DNA of 64,000 nucleotides, taken from the NCBI RefSeq assembly GCF_030272615.1, contig NC_081410.1:223811415-223875414 (forward strand), read 5' to 3'. Positions within the stretch are counted from its first letter, which is position 1. The number at the start of each line of letters is the position of its first letter. Below the pieces are notes generated by a model. The model worked only from the letters and a program-made list of their open reading frames with translations, was not told where the DNA came from and did not search any database. The stretch comes from Cryptomeria japonica (taxonomy: Eukaryota; Streptophyta; Pinopsida; Cupressales; Cupressaceae). The position numbers and the translations under genes are program-made. Below, one piece after another: positions 45,638-57,539 of the stretch.

Positions 45638-47099
45638 TTGAAAGCTATGGAAGAAGAATTAGATCAAATTAAGAAAAATGACACATGGACCTTGGTTTCT
45701 TGACCTATAAATAAAAATGCTATTGGAACTAAATGGGTTTTTAGGAATAAATTGAATGAGGAGGGTCAAGTTATAAGGAATAAGGATAGATTGGTTTGTA
45801 AAGGATATTTATGCACCTCTAGCTAGGATTGAAGCTGTAAGATTATTTCTTGCCTATGTTGCTTATAAAAACTACAAGGTTTATCAGTTGGATGTTAAAT
45901 GTGCAATTTTGTATGGGGATCTTGATGAGGATGTTTATATTGAGAAACCTGATGATTTTTCATTGTCAAATGATACAAATATGGTTTGCGGGTTAAGGAA
46001 AGCTTTATATGGATTGAAACAAGCACCTAGAGCTTGGTATGCAAGGTTGGATAAATATCTTTTGAAGCTTGGTGTTACTAAGGGCAGTGCTAACAATAAT
46101 TTATATTATAAGATCACTGATGATAATATACTCATTATTGATGTATTTGTTGATGACCTTATTTTTGGAGGTGAAGATAAGTTATGCATAAAATTTTCTA
46201 AGAATATGGAGAAAGAATTTGAGATGTCTATGATTGGTGAGATAAAAAAAATTCTTAGCTTTGCAAATTACTCAGATTAACAAAGTATTTTCATCTATCA
46301 AACTAAATATACTAAAGAATTGTTGAAGAAATTTGGTGTGGGAGATTCTAAACCGGTAAGTAGTCCTATGGTTACAAGTGAGAAATTGATAAGAAAAGAT
46401 GTTTCTACACCGGTAAATCCTACAAGATACAAATCTATGGTTGGAATTCTTATTTATTTGACTTTGACTAGGCCTAATATTATGAATGCTATTTGTATTG
46501 TTTCAAGATTTCAGAGTGATCCTAGAGAGAATCATGAGATTGCGGTGAAAAAGATTTTTAGATACTTCCAAGTTACGTCAAAATATGGTTTGTGGTACCC
46601 TAAGGATGATAACTTTACTTTATGTGCATATATAGATTCTGATTGGGCTGGATATATTGATGACTGGAAAAGCACTTTCGGTGGAGCTTTCTTTCCTAGA
46701 AAGAAGTTGGTTTCATGGATCAGCAAGAAACAATCGTGTACTTCTTTATCTATTGTTGAAGCTGAGTATGTTGTTGTTGATACTAAGTGTACACAAGTTT
46801 TATGGATGAAGCAAATGTTGAATGATATAAAAGTGGATTGTGATGCACCAATAGTTATTCACTGTGATAACTCTGCTGCTATTGATATATCAAAGAATAC
46901 GGTATTTCATTCTAAAACAAAGCACATATCTATCAAGTATAACTTTTTGAAAGAAAAGGTGGAAGCAAATGAAGTTAGACTGGTTTATGTGAACACTAAA
47001 GACCAGAATGTAGATATTTTCACTGAACCTTTGCCCAAAGAATCATTTGAGTACATGAGAGACAGATTGGGAGTTTCTGCCCCTCCGATAGAGACTTGA
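45638..47099 (+). pseudogene. Element E reverse transcriptase and RNase H
   Basis: Starts after TGG became TAG at 45636. A stop at 45703 and a short deletion near 45810 remove the segment equivalent to AQVEGIDYEETF. Then [36 protein letters not shown] and the catalytic FVDDLIFGGEDK (45888-46280). A frame break near 46250 is followed by RNase H: DSDWAGYIDDWKST, SWISKKQSCTSLSIVEAEY and HCDNSAAIDISKNTVFHSKT, ending LGVSAPP at 47099. Confidence 0.9.
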
Positions 47100-47250
47100 T
47101 TGATGCGGTTTGGCATCAGTCTGGCATGCACTATCAGAGATACCATTCATTCTGGCACTGATGTGGGATGTTAATGCTCAGGGGGACTAGTTAGCTTTGT
47201 GATTCAGTGGTTTATGTTTTTGCTTAGATATTTTTTGTCAGATTTCTAGC

Positions 47251-47270
47251 ATTGATGTCAAAGGGGGAGA
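47251..47270 (+). other. Element E upstream polypurine-tract copy
   Basis: ATTGATGTCAAAGGGGGAGA, about 185 bp before the main tract. Confidence 0.75.
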
Positions 47271-47434
47271 GATATTTATGTGAAAAAGACAAAGAAAGAA
47301 AAAGAAAAAGTCAAAAGGGGAGAGATATTGACATTCAGAGCTATTTGTGGGAGATTGTTGGTTGTCTTCCATTAGGGGGAGACTTATTTTGCATTTCTTG
47401 GTACTTAGATGTTTTTCACATCTAGTGTTGCCAT

Positions 47435-47453
47435 CAATACCAAAGGGGGAGAT
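47435..47453 (+). other. Element E polypurine tract
   Basis: CAATACCAAAGGGGGAGAT abuts the 3' LTR start TATTGGCC. Confidence 0.88.
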
Positions 47454-48674
47454 TATTGGCCATTTGGTGGAATTGATTATGTGTAGCATTGATGTTTTGT
47501 CATTGATTGCAACACTAGTTGTTTGGGTGATTTATTGGCACCCTTTTGGTCCCGATAGGTTGAGTGGTTTCTGGGGTTTTTGGATCCAGCATAATCTGAT
47601 TGGCTCTTGTATGATTTGGTGATAGAATTGGCTTGCTCCTGATACTCATTCTCATATTCGGCTAGTTGGTTTTGGTCTGGTGATCGAATGCTATCATGCT
47701 TTCTTAGAAGCTTAGTTTTTCATTCCAACGAAGGTTTCATCAGTAGAGCTTTTGATGAAGATCTTTGATGAATTGCATAAGTGGTTTTGGAATAGCTTCT
47801 GGTGGAGTTTTAGGATGTTGTTGGTGATCATGTTTGAGACTTGGTGAATGGAGATTATTGTTGTAGCATGTGGACCTATACTAGGTCCCGGTTGATCTAG
47901 GTTATGGACCGACTAATGTAATGTGTGGATTGGACCTCTTGATGTATTTATGGGATGTCATATGAGTTGGATATTATTTTTTTGGTCTAAGGCAGACATG
48001 GATTGTAATTATGTAATTAGTTTATTATCTGGTGGCTGACCTAATTATTTATGGTCGAGGGTTTGTATATATAGATGTAAGATCTCATTGTAGATCATCA
48101 TGGTTATGTTAGAGGTGATGGTCAAGGAATGTAATGTGTGAATAATGTAATATCATTCGGGCAGAGGATTTAGTCGATCATTAGAGATTGAATTGGGCAT
48201 ATGTAAGAGGATTTAGTCCTCTGATATTAAGCATAACCAGAATTGTACTCAGGCATAGGAGATTCTATCTTTTGCAGTTCAACACTTCTCTGGATTGTAG
48301 TCTGGATTTCTATGTAGTCAGTGAGGCTCCTTTTGTGATGAGCAGTGTGCTCTAGGTTGTTGGCCTTCTTGCAAGTACAGGCCTCTCAATTTTAATTCAC
48401 ATACTTACTACAGAAGTATTATCTGACTATGGGTAGGCTTCCCACCGTGGTTTTTCCCTTTACCGGGTTTTCCATGTATAAATTTTGGTGTCATGTGGAT
48501 GGCTTTTATTTTGTGATTATCGTTTATGCTTAGTTTGTTTAACTGTTATTCTGGTATTAATGTTTTGTGTTCTAGTATTAAATTTTAAAATTGCTAATAA
48601 TTCTGGTAATATGTGACAACTGATTCACTCCCCCCCCCTCTCAGTTGTCTTCTGGCTATTTGAATTGTCTAACA
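47454..48674 (+). repeat. Element E 3' LTR (1221 bp)
   Basis: Matches 40955-42158. TATATATA at 48066-48073, CCCACCGTGGTTTTTCCC at about 48439, and a C-run followed by TCTCAGTTGTC at about 48630. Confidence 0.92.
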
Positions 48675-49441
48675 ATGCACACCCATCAGAATAGCTAACA
48701 CTAACAGATTAACTTTTGGAGGTTATACCATTTGTACAAACTTGTTCTGATGACTCAACTTGAACCTTCATCAGCATAAGGTATCCCAAACTGCATATCT
48801 GTAGTCCTACAACACATCAACATGTGTTATTCTGATCTTACTAAAAGGGTCTTCTCTACATTTTCTTCTACTGGAATAGCTTATGCTATCCGCATAGTGG
48901 AAATTTGTTAATTTGCCTTCAAAAGCTACCCTGATTCTCATCCTCACTCACCTGGTCGACATAGCTATTCTGACAAAATGATTGTTGGAGTAGTTAACAT
49001 TGTCAGCATTACTCAACAACACTACTCCACCTTTGTCCTGCTATCCTGAAAAGTGGCTTTGCCCTTGTTTTTGGCATTGCTATCCTGATCCTACACAACA
49101 CCAAAGAGACACCTCACAACCAAACATCAGCATGACTTATACCGTCAACAACCTCCTTCACGTGACTTGATATTGGCCTAGCTATCCTAATACAACCACT
49201 AGAGAAGATATCTCATGCATAGCACTTGATCGGTATATGTTAACCTGATATGATCACTTGAGCAACACAACACTTGATTGGTATAACATAGTGAGGTTTT
49301 GCTGATATATAACATTTTCTATTTTCACAACTCTAGCTTTAGAACATCCAGCAAGAACTTCATAGACACATCATAGGAAATGTGGGAGTCTGCAACATAA
49401 AATTGATCACAGAAACTCATCTACAACTTCATCAGCCCTGC
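48675..49441. other. Host sequence K, right part
   Basis: Continuation of 40245-40954 across element E (ATGCA duplicated). Gene-free, with degraded palindromic phrases such as GTCGACATAGCTATTCTGAC at 48955. It is the target into which the gypsy element H inserted. Confidence 0.55.
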
Positions 49442-50234
49442 TGATGCAGGAGCATCCCTGGTTCACAACAATCTTGCATCAACCAAAAACATTTTCCTTT
49501 TTGTTTTGTTTTCTGTTTGAATTTTTAGTTTTCCTTTTTGTGTGTCCCAGTTTTGGCTCACCACATCTTGTGGAGTTGGATTATACTTGAAGACTTGATC
49601 ATCTTTCTTTCTCTCAAACCGCATCACATTTGGATCACTTTCCTACAAGATATTGCTATTGATTTCCATGACAATTTCTTGTTACCAGTTGTTCCTTTAT
49701 TACCAGTTTCCTGAATCTTTTCTGGTGATCTACCGGAACCCATTCTAAAGCTTGTGGAACCTTGGGCATTGATTTTTATTTTTCTTGGCATGTGGTCAAC
49801 CTTCTACATTTCATCCTTTGGATTTTCCAGAGAAATATCTTGGCGAAGGCCAACCTTTGTTATTTTCATGTTAGGTCTTGTTCTTTGGGTTTTGATCCCT
49901 TTTGGGCTAACTAGATCCTTTGGATCGATATATGTATTTGTAATTATGCTTTAGAATGTAATAAACTTAGAGTCAATCAGAGAATTAGATAGATAGACTA
50001 TGCATAGAAGATAGATCTTTCAATTCAAGGTCCCTGTTGTGACCTATTCTACTAGGCTTGTGTGCTGGTATGTTGTAACCCAGTTGTTACTGGTTGGATG
50101 TAATTAAACTTCATGTAATAAATCAATCTATTTTGCATCGCCTCCATCATATATTTGTGTTTCTATTGTGTTTACTCTTGCTAATAGGTTCAGATTGATC
50201 TCTTTGAGGTCCCTTCTCACCAGTGACTACTTCA
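49442..50234 (+). repeat. Element H 5' LTR (793 bp)
   Basis: Starts TGATGCAGGAGCATCCCTGG and ends GTGACTACTTCA. The first 160 bases recur at 58940-59100. Confidence 0.88.
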
Positions 50235-50236
50235 AG

Positions 50237-50248
50237 TGGTATCAGAGT
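50237..50248 (+). other. Element H primer-binding site
   Basis: TGGTATCAGAGT, a near-perfect tRNA-iMet complement, two bases past the LTR. Confidence 0.9.
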
Positions 50249-50342
50249 GAAGTTTTGTTTTGGAGGTTGTGTGTCTTGAATTTTGTTGTAGGGTGGCGGA
50301 TTGCAGATCCGATCTACAATTGTAGAGGACTAGCATGAATTG

Positions 50343-51210
50343 ATGACACAAAGAGGAACCAGGAATGGTGGAGCACATGGGAATGCACACCCTATTATGA
50401 TGGAGATGTTGCATGCAATAGAATATCAATTACAAGTGATGGAGACACCCTAGAGAAGAGGTTGACGTATTGAAGATGTAAGTGAAGATGAAGGAGAAGA
50501 AGCCTCGCTAGAACAAGTAAACCTACTGGTAGTTGATCCAGATGAAGAAATTTTTTTGAGGGTTTGTGTAGGGCGAACACTAAACCTCATTTTAACCCAT
50601 CAAAATATGGTGGGAAGTTAGATTCGAATGAATTGATGGATTGGATCTCAGAGATGGAGAAGTATTTCAATTTTGAAAACACTGCAGAAGAGAGGAAGGT
50701 GAAATATGTCTATACCCGGTTGAAAGATCATGCATCTCTTTGCTGGGAGCATTTGCAAGTTAATAGATAGAGAAGAGCTAAAGAAAAGATTAAGACATGG
50801 GATAGGATGATTGCTAAGTTGAAATCAAATTTTGTGTTGGTGAATTATCAAGTTGATTTGTTTTGGAAGTTGTAGAATCTGAGAGAGAAGGAATCTATTA
50901 TGAAGGAGTACACCAAAGCATTTTACAAGTTGAACATCAGATCTGGACATGTTGATGATAAATTTGAACAAATTTCAAGATATTTGAACGGATTGCGGAT
51001 GTCTATACAAGATGAACTCAGTATGATCAAATTGGAGAGTGTTGAAGAGGCTTACTAGTACACCCTAAAGGCTGAAGATAAATTGAACAAAAGACATGAG
51101 CAGAGACAAAGAGGTAGAGGTGGAAGCTTTAGTGGATGAATATTTCAAGGAGGAAGAGGATATACCAGAGGATGATGAACTAGTATAGATCATAACAAGG
51201 ACAAGGAAGT
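50343..51210 (+). pseudogene. Element H gag, first part
   Basis: The ATG at 50343 begins MTQRGTRNGGAH. After a stop and a frameshift in a T-run near 50550 the retrotransposon gag core follows: HFNPSKYGGKLDSNELMDWI, EKYFNFENTAEERKVKYV and RLKDHASLCWEHLQ (50564-50770). More stops occur at 50768, 50874 and 51057. The R/G-rich RGRGGSF segment precedes the LINE insertion site. Confidence 0.85.
51194..51210 (+). repeat. LINE target-site duplication, left copy
   Basis: AACAAGGACAAGGAAGT, repeated exactly at 55230-55246. The 17-bp length fits target-primed reverse transcription. Confidence 0.93.
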
Positions 51211-51232
51211 TACTAATTGGTCTAAAAGTTTT

Positions 51233-53239
51233 GTGTATTTAATCAACACCTCAGAGAGAAGGAGGATTAAAATAAGTAATATCTTGGGTTGTCAAGTTGG
51301 AAGTCTTCCTTCTTCGTATTTGGGGCTCCCCTTATGCCATGATCCACCTAATACTTTTTGGGTAGCTTTGGTGGATAAATTCCACAAGAATCTTTATGGT
51401 TGGAAGGGTGCTCTTCTAAGCCAAGTTGGTAAGGTTCAGTTGCTGAAATCTACTCTACAAAGTATCCCTCTCTATGCCATTAGTCTCTTTAGAATTCTTG
51501 CCGAGTATGCAGAGGCTATTGAAAAGATTCGGAGAACTTTTTTATGAATAGGGGTTGAGGAGAAGAAGAGAATAAATTTGATTGCTTGGGAGAAGGTATG
51601 CAAGCCTATAAGAAAGGGAGGATTGGGCCTTAGAAGAATAAGTGACATAAATGACTTCCTTATGACCAAGCAGATTTGGAAAGGGTATAAAAATCAAGGA
51701 GAGTGGAAACTAATATGGGATAACAAGTATAAAAGTCAATGTCCAACTCTTCAAAGCTTCCTTAAAGTGGAAAATATTCCAATTGGATCCAATATTTGAA
51801 AAAATGTTTCTAGAACAAGAGACTTAATTGTCAGAGGTGGAAAATGGAAAATGGGGAAAGGGAATCTTATCCAATTCTGGGATGATTCTTGGTTGCCAGA
51901 GTCCCCTTTGAATGAAAACCCTGAGTGGAGTAGATTTTAGAACCAATGCAAGGAAATATTTGGATCTAATATGGATGATTACTGGGAAGATGGACAGTGG
52001 AAGGATTTATCTCAGGTGGATCAGTCCTTGGGTAGTTTGAACAAAGTTATGAACTCTATGGTAAGGGTTGAAGAGGAAGACCAATTAAATTGGAAACTCA
52101 CATCAAGTGGTACTTTCATTGTGGCTTCTCTGTATCATCAACAATTCTCTAATATGGAAAGCCCATGCTGGGCTAAGGCATGGGTGACAGGACTCACCCC
52201 TAAGATTAATATTTTTTTCTGGGCTGCCCTACAAGATAAAATTCTAACAATTGAGAATATCAGAAAAAGAGGTATTAGCATGCCTAGTGTTTGTATTCTA
52301 TGTAATCAGAATGAGGAGACCATTAATCCAATGCTCTTTTATTGCCCTTTCTTTGTTGATGTCTGGGGAAGCTGTCTGGACCACTTCAAAATCAATTGGG
52401 GTTTCCCTGAGTTGATTCAAGAGGTTTTCAACTCTTGGAATCATCCTTCAAGGAATAAGTCCACAACTTTATCGTAGAAACTTGCCTTACCTCATATGTG
52501 TTGGGGTATATGGAAAGAGAGAAATGATAGATTTTTCAGAGAAAAGGTTTCTAAGGCTAAAATTGGGTTTGAAAAAATAAAAAGAAATATAGTGGAAAAT
52601 ATGAATATCATAGGAGGCATTGATAATCCTCAAGACAAGGATGATCAATTTATCTACAAAAAGTGGAGATTAAAGGGTCGAGAGCACTTTCAGATCAATC
52701 CTAAAGAGGGTGTGATATGGGTCAGTCTGCCCAAAGGGTGGATGAAAATTAATTTTGACGGTGCTTCAAAGGGTAATCTGGGTGTTGCAGGATGTGGAGT
52801 GGTCCTTAGGGACGAATGGGAAACATGCCGAATCACAAAAAGTATTCCCATAGGAAACTAGACAAATCATTTTGTCAAAGCAATGGCAGCTTACCATGGG
52901 ATGATCCTTGCTAAGGAAGCTAACTGCACTAAAGTCTAGTGTGAAGGAGACTCATTGAACATAATCAATTGTTTAAATATGAAATTCCCGCCTTCTTGGT
53001 CAATTAGTAATGCTATTAACGCAACTAAGAAAATCAATGAAGAATTTGAAATATGTGGTTTTACACATGTGTATAGGGAGGCCAATTCCTACATTGATTG
53101 GGTTGCCAACATGGCTTGCCAATTGGAAGACATCATTACTAGTTATGGTGAAAATGAGATTGCAAGTGAAATGAAATCCCTGCTTAATCTGGACCACAGC
53201 CAGACTAGGAAACGTGGTACTTTTAATCATTGTTTCTAA
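51233..53239 (+). pseudogene. LINE ORF2 remnant: RT thumb, zinc region and RNase H
   Basis: The start is cut. YLGLPLCHDPPNTFW and LSQVGKVQLLKSTLQSIP are typical of the region after the L1 RT palm. EKVCKPIRKGGLGLRRI and GNLIQFWDDSWLPESPL follow. TPKINIFFWAALQDKILT and CILCNQNEETINPMLFYCPF form the zf-RVT type zinc region (51971-52477). RNase H is at about 52737-53150, with KINFDGASKGNLGVAGCGVV, CEGDSLNIINCLN and HVYREANSYIDWVANMA. Stops at 51546, 51798, 51939, 52476, 52860 and 52938 make it dead. Confidence 0.9.
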
Positions 53240-53311
53240 TGCATCTTCTGCCTTTTTCGATGCAAGGTTATTTTGAAGGTAATGAGCATTTATATAGGTG
53301 TCTTGTCATAA

Positions 53312-54995
53312 TTGTCTGGCACGGATTATAGGCATTTTTATAGGGCATCCATAGAAACCAGAGGAGAGGTTTTGAAACTGAGAGAAGTAATTTTAAGGAA
53401 AGTACTGAAAAAATGGGAGGTAACAAGAAAAGATTCAAACCCACCTCTTGCTCTGACTAGAGAAAGAACAGCGAAGTCTGGGATATCCTTCAGTAGGGGG
53501 GTTGAATGTGTTCATGGAGAGGCTAAGTGGGAAAGATCCCACTATTACCAACTATTTCATCAAGAACTGGAAAAATGGCAAAATCCTGGTCGGGTCCCAG
53601 ATGATGAATGTTGATGAGGAGGTCATTGCTGAGGCCATGGGGATGATTACTGAGGGAATGAAATTTTACAAGGACTGTAGCATATCAGATAAAGCACCAG
53701 ACAAGTTCCCAATCACGGACGACGAGAGGAGAAAGATGCTAAAAATCAACAACTCCTACCATGCTCCAAAGAGGATTTGCAGGCCATGGAGGTTTGTTTT
53801 ATTTGATTCTATCACCTACATTACTTTGGATGGTAGGTTTACTAGAGCCTATGGTCATCACTTTGTCTTGCTCAACCATTTCCACCATGGGGAAAAGGTG
53901 AGCTTTCCTTATTACCTAGCCTATTCTATGCACCACACTATCAAGGAGGTTAAGAAGGATCCCAAAGATGACCATGCCCTCCACCAGGGGCTTATGGTCC
54001 TAATTTACAAAATGCTTCAGGGGAAATGCATTGAAAAGCCTATTAAAGGCAAAAATGCAAGAGATGAGACTATGGAGAGTGAAGCCAGCGGATTCAACTT
54101 TGATTTAGAGACTGAGGGAGAATCGGAAGAGACTAGCAAAAAAGGGAGGAATAAGGCTAAGAGGAAAATGATTGTGGTGGATTCAGACATGCCGGAGTCT
54201 GAAACTGAATCCTTTGAGAAAAAAATTGTTAAAAAAAAGAAAGGGAAAGCAACTGGAAAGCAGACTTGGAGGAAGAACACTTAAAAAGGTAACAATAAAG
54301 ACATCAGCCATATTCTGGTTGATTTTGAGGAGGATGTTGAGGTGAACAAGAAGGATGAGGGTTAGGATAAAGAGGGGGAGGATAACCTGGTGATGGGAAA
54401 GATTGAGGGTTTGAATACCACAAGTCTGCAAAAGGAGGATAAAGGGGATAAAAGTGGTATCGGTGATAGATACTATAAAAGCTTTATGTGATACCATTGG
54501 AACCATGGTGAAGGCTATTAATAGTTTGAAGACTGATACGAAGACCATCACAAGAGTTATGATTGGTGAGAAGCCCCTGGCAGAACATGTTAAGGAACTG
54601 GTTGCTGTTCTACACAATGCGGAAGCTATTGAATGTATGGTGGGTAAAATCATAGCAATGGAAAAAAAGGTCAATGAGATGGAAAATAAAATGAACAACT
54701 TGGGTAGCAGAATCAACAGATTGGAACTTAATGTTAAGAAGATTGTAGATCAAAAAATTTAGATCCTCAAAGCTTCGGTGGATAACATGAACATCCTGAT
54801 CAATAGATTTGAGAACAATGCAGAGAAGGATGGTGATAAAGAGCAGCTGGACAAGAAGGGTCACAAAAAGAGGACCAAAGCTAATGCAAAGATCAAGGGT
54901 GACATCAAAGGTGGTGAGCTAGAGGAATTAAAGACCTCGGTGAACAACATGAAACAAATGGTTGCTCATGCTAAGGGAATCATGAAAAGTATTTA
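53312..54995 (+). pseudogene. Extra LINE reading frame: globular domain, charged linker, coiled coil (about 560 codons)
   Basis: Phase 2 from 53312 shifts at a G-run near 53497 into GLNVFMERLSGKDPTITNYF, is open to 54284, passes a stop, and shifts again near 54450 into a coiled-coil part that ends at 54995. The globular part includes GKILVGSQMMNVDEEVIAEA, WRFVLFDSITYITLDGRF and SFPYYLAYSMHHTIKEVKKD. The linker is acidic then basic (FEKKIVKKKKGKATGKQ), like a nuclear localisation signal. The coiled coil has KVNEMENKMNNLGSRINRLE. No enzyme motif is seen. Known plant L1 elements have ORF1 and ORF2 only, so this is unusual. A start codon cannot be fixed; the phase begins at a TTG. Confidence 0.65.
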
Positions 54996-55229
54996 GGTCT
55001 CTAACTCTGTTTCAGTAGGGGTCCTTGGTTCTATCTTTTTGTTGTCACTATGCTTTCTTTTCACTGCCTATTTCTGGTTTTTTATGTTATGTTATGTAAG
55101 TTGATCCCTTTTTTGGGTGGGATCTTTCTATTTTTTGAAGTGATCAGGCATGTTTCCTTCTTGTTATTCTGATCTCTTGTCTTGTACAAGGTTTGGGTAC
55201 CTTTCAAATACCTTCTTTTACTTAATCAA

Positions 55230-55246
55230 AACAAGGACAAGGAAGT
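55230..55246 (+). repeat. LINE target-site duplication, right copy
   Basis: Exact copy of 51194-51210; gag of element H resumes here (KEVSKEGNSYQKDDRN). Confidence 0.93.
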
Positions 55247-55883
55247 GAGCAAAGAAGGTAATTCATACCAAAAGGATGATAGAAATTTCTACCAAAGGAG
55301 AGAACTGGATGGTTACCAAAATGAGAACTTTGGAAGACGAGACAAGAGGACATTCAAAGGAACCTTCTTTAAGTGTGGAGGAGAAGAACACCATGCATTC
55401 AAATGTAAGAAGAGAGAGGCTACCAGAAGGGTAGCAGTGATGGAAGAAAACCCCACCAGATCAGACAATAAACCGGAAGATGGAGAAATATTGATGATGA
55501 GTAGAGATTTGTGTCATACCAGAGGAGATGAAGAGCCTTTGCAAAGGAAGAATTTGTTCAAGACTAGATGTAAGGTATCCAATAAGTGTTGTAAAGTTGT
55601 TATTGATAGTGGTAGTTTAGATAATCTTGTTTCAGAGGATATGGTGAATAGGTTGAAATTGGAGAGATTGAAACACCCTAAGCTTTATCAAATAGCATGG
55701 ACTCAGGATTAACATAAGTTGTTAGTAAGTGAAAAATGTTTAGTGAAATTAAAAATTGGGAATTATCATGATGAAGTCTTGTGTGATATTATGCCTATGG
55801 ATATTTATCATTTTTTTTTGGGTAGACCTTGGCAGTTTGATAGATAGGCAATACATCATGGAAGGAAGAATAAATACACTATT
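55247..55883 (+). pseudogene. Element H gag end and protease
   Basis: The knuckle reads FFKCGGEEHHAFKC, with its first Cys replaced by Phe. The aspartic protease site is VVIDSGSLDNLVS (about 55590-55630). A stop at 55710 follows, then the protease C-part with further stops. Confidence 0.85.
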
Positions 55884-57512
55884 GTGGCTAATGGGATGAA
55901 GCAAACCTTGTTACCTTTGGAGGAACCTTTGAAGAATGAAGTCTGTACGAATGCTAGAATTTGTTTAGTAGATGGAAGGAAATTCATGGATGGGCTGAGA
56001 CATGAGAATGTGTGTTTTGCCTTAATTCCTAAGAAGACTGAGAGATCAGAACCGAAAGGAGAACACCCAGAAGAGATAACAGATCTACTGATAGAATATG
56101 AGGACATCATTTCAGATAATGTACCTGATGTATTACCACCTATAAGAAGTATTAGTCATTACATGGACTTGGTTCTCGGAACTAGCTTGCCTAAGAAAGT
56201 TGCACACCAGTTGACACCAAAAGAGAATGAAGAACTGAATAGACAAGTGCAAGAGTTGTTGAAGAAAGGTTTGATCAGAGAGAGTCTAAGCCCTTATGCT
56301 ATACTAGCAGTATTAGCATCTAAGAAGAATGGAAAAAGGAGGATGTGTACTGATTCAAGAGCAATAAACAAGGTCACAGTGAAATACTGGTTTCCTTTGC
56401 CTAGGATGGATGGCATAATGGACTATTTGAGTGGAGAAAAATACTTTACAAAGATAGATTTGAAGAGTGGATATCATCAGATCAAGATCAAAGAAGTTGA
56501 TGAGTCCAGGACAGTATTTAAGATAGATGAAGGACCATATGAATGGTTGGTGATGCCTTTTGGATTGACTAATGCACCGAGTACTTTCATGAGGCTGATG
56601 AATGAGGTATTGAAGAAATTATTGTGTAAGTTTGTTATTGTGTGTTTTGATGACATTCTGATTTTTAGTAAGACAAAAGAGAATCATTTGTTGCAATTAA
56701 GACAAGTTTTGCAGAGGTTGAGATAAGAAAAGTTGTTGATCAATATCAAGAAGTGTACTTTCATGAAGGATGAGTTAGTCTATTTAGAATTTGTGATATC
56801 TAAGGATGGTTTTAAGATGGACCCTGAGAAAGTGAAAGCCATTGATGAGTGGCCTACACCGGAAAGGATTGGAGAGGTAAGATCATTTCATGGATTGGCT
56901 AGTTTTTATTTGAAGTTTATCAGAAATTTTAGTTCAGTTTGTAACCCTATGACTGAGACCATGAGAGGAGATCAAAAGGAATTCAAGTGGACCACCAGAG
57001 AAAATAGATGTTTTGAATTATTGAAGCATAAGGTGACTGAGCATCCTGTGTTAGATTTACCATATTTTAACAAAGTATTTCAAGTGGAATGTGATGCAAG
57101 TGGAACAGCAATAGGAGCAATCTTGAGTCAAGAAGGGAGAGTAGTAGCCTATTTCAGTGAGAAATTGAATTATTCCTAGAAGAGATATTCAGTGTATTAT
57201 CAAGAATTTTATGCCATTATTCAAGCCTTGAAGAAATGGAGACATTACTTGTTGCCTAAGGATTTTGTGTTCTATACAGATCATCAAGCTTTGCAATATT
57301 TGAACAGTTAGAGTATGTTGAATCAAAGACATATGAGATGGATAGAATTATTTCAAAGTTACACCTTTGTGTTGAAGCATAGAAGTGGAAAATATAACAA
57401 AGTTGTTGATGCATTGAGTAGGAGAAGGAATTTGTTGACTGAGATGAGAGTGACAATATTAGGTTTTGAAGATTTGAAGACCTTGTATGATAAAGACCTA
57501 GATTTTGCATAA
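55884..57512 (+). pseudogene. Element H reverse transcriptase and RNase H
   Basis: One phase. RT: LTPKENEELNRQVQELLKKG, RMCTDSRAINKVTVKYWFPL, DLKSGYHQIKI, MPFGLTNAPSTFMRLMNEVL and the catalytic FDDILIFSK (D-D near 56649-56654). A stop at 56724 is followed by KKCTFMKDELVYLEFVIS and EVRSFHGLASFYLKFIRNFS. RNase H: VFQVECDASGTAIGAILSQE, AYFSEKLNYS, then a TAG at 57178, and LKHRSGKYNKVVDALSRR. At least three stops; otherwise well preserved. Confidence 0.92.
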
Positions 57513-57539
57513 CCTTGGAAAGCATGTAGAGAACTGATT

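Larger units (their letters stand above)
40955..48674 (+). mobile_element. Element E: full-length Copia element
   Basis: The target duplication ATGCA is perfect (40950-40954 and 48675-48679). LTRs are 40955-42158 and 47454-48674. Between them lie gag, protease, integrase, RT and RNase H in Copia order, with frame lesions and a family-D solo LTR at 43205-43990. Proteins are close to those of element N. Both LTRs carry TATATATA boxes. Confidence 0.93.
51211..55229 (+). mobile_element. 5'-truncated LINE (L1-like) with an extra 3' reading frame
   Basis: It lies between two exact 17-bp copies of its target. The left part is the C-terminal end of a non-LTR reverse transcriptase, with a zinc-binding region and an RNase H domain. 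An extra coding region at 53312-54995 follows. The 3' end, GGTTTGGGTACCTTTCAAAT then a T-rich stretch and TTAATCAAAA, fits a plant L1 tail. Everything between the duplications must have moved as one unit unless it was altered later. Confidence 0.9.

Noticed and set aside
16434-50248. TGGTATCAGAG stretches as tRNA gene parts
   Set aside because: They are primer-binding sites next to LTR ends; no cloverleaf can be drawn around them.
53000-54864. Minus-strand frames over the LINE (up to 177 codons)
   Set aside because: Antisense shadows of the extra LINE frame and RNase H; hydrophobic composition results from the opposite strand's Lys/Glu/Asp codons, so apparent membrane segments are not real.
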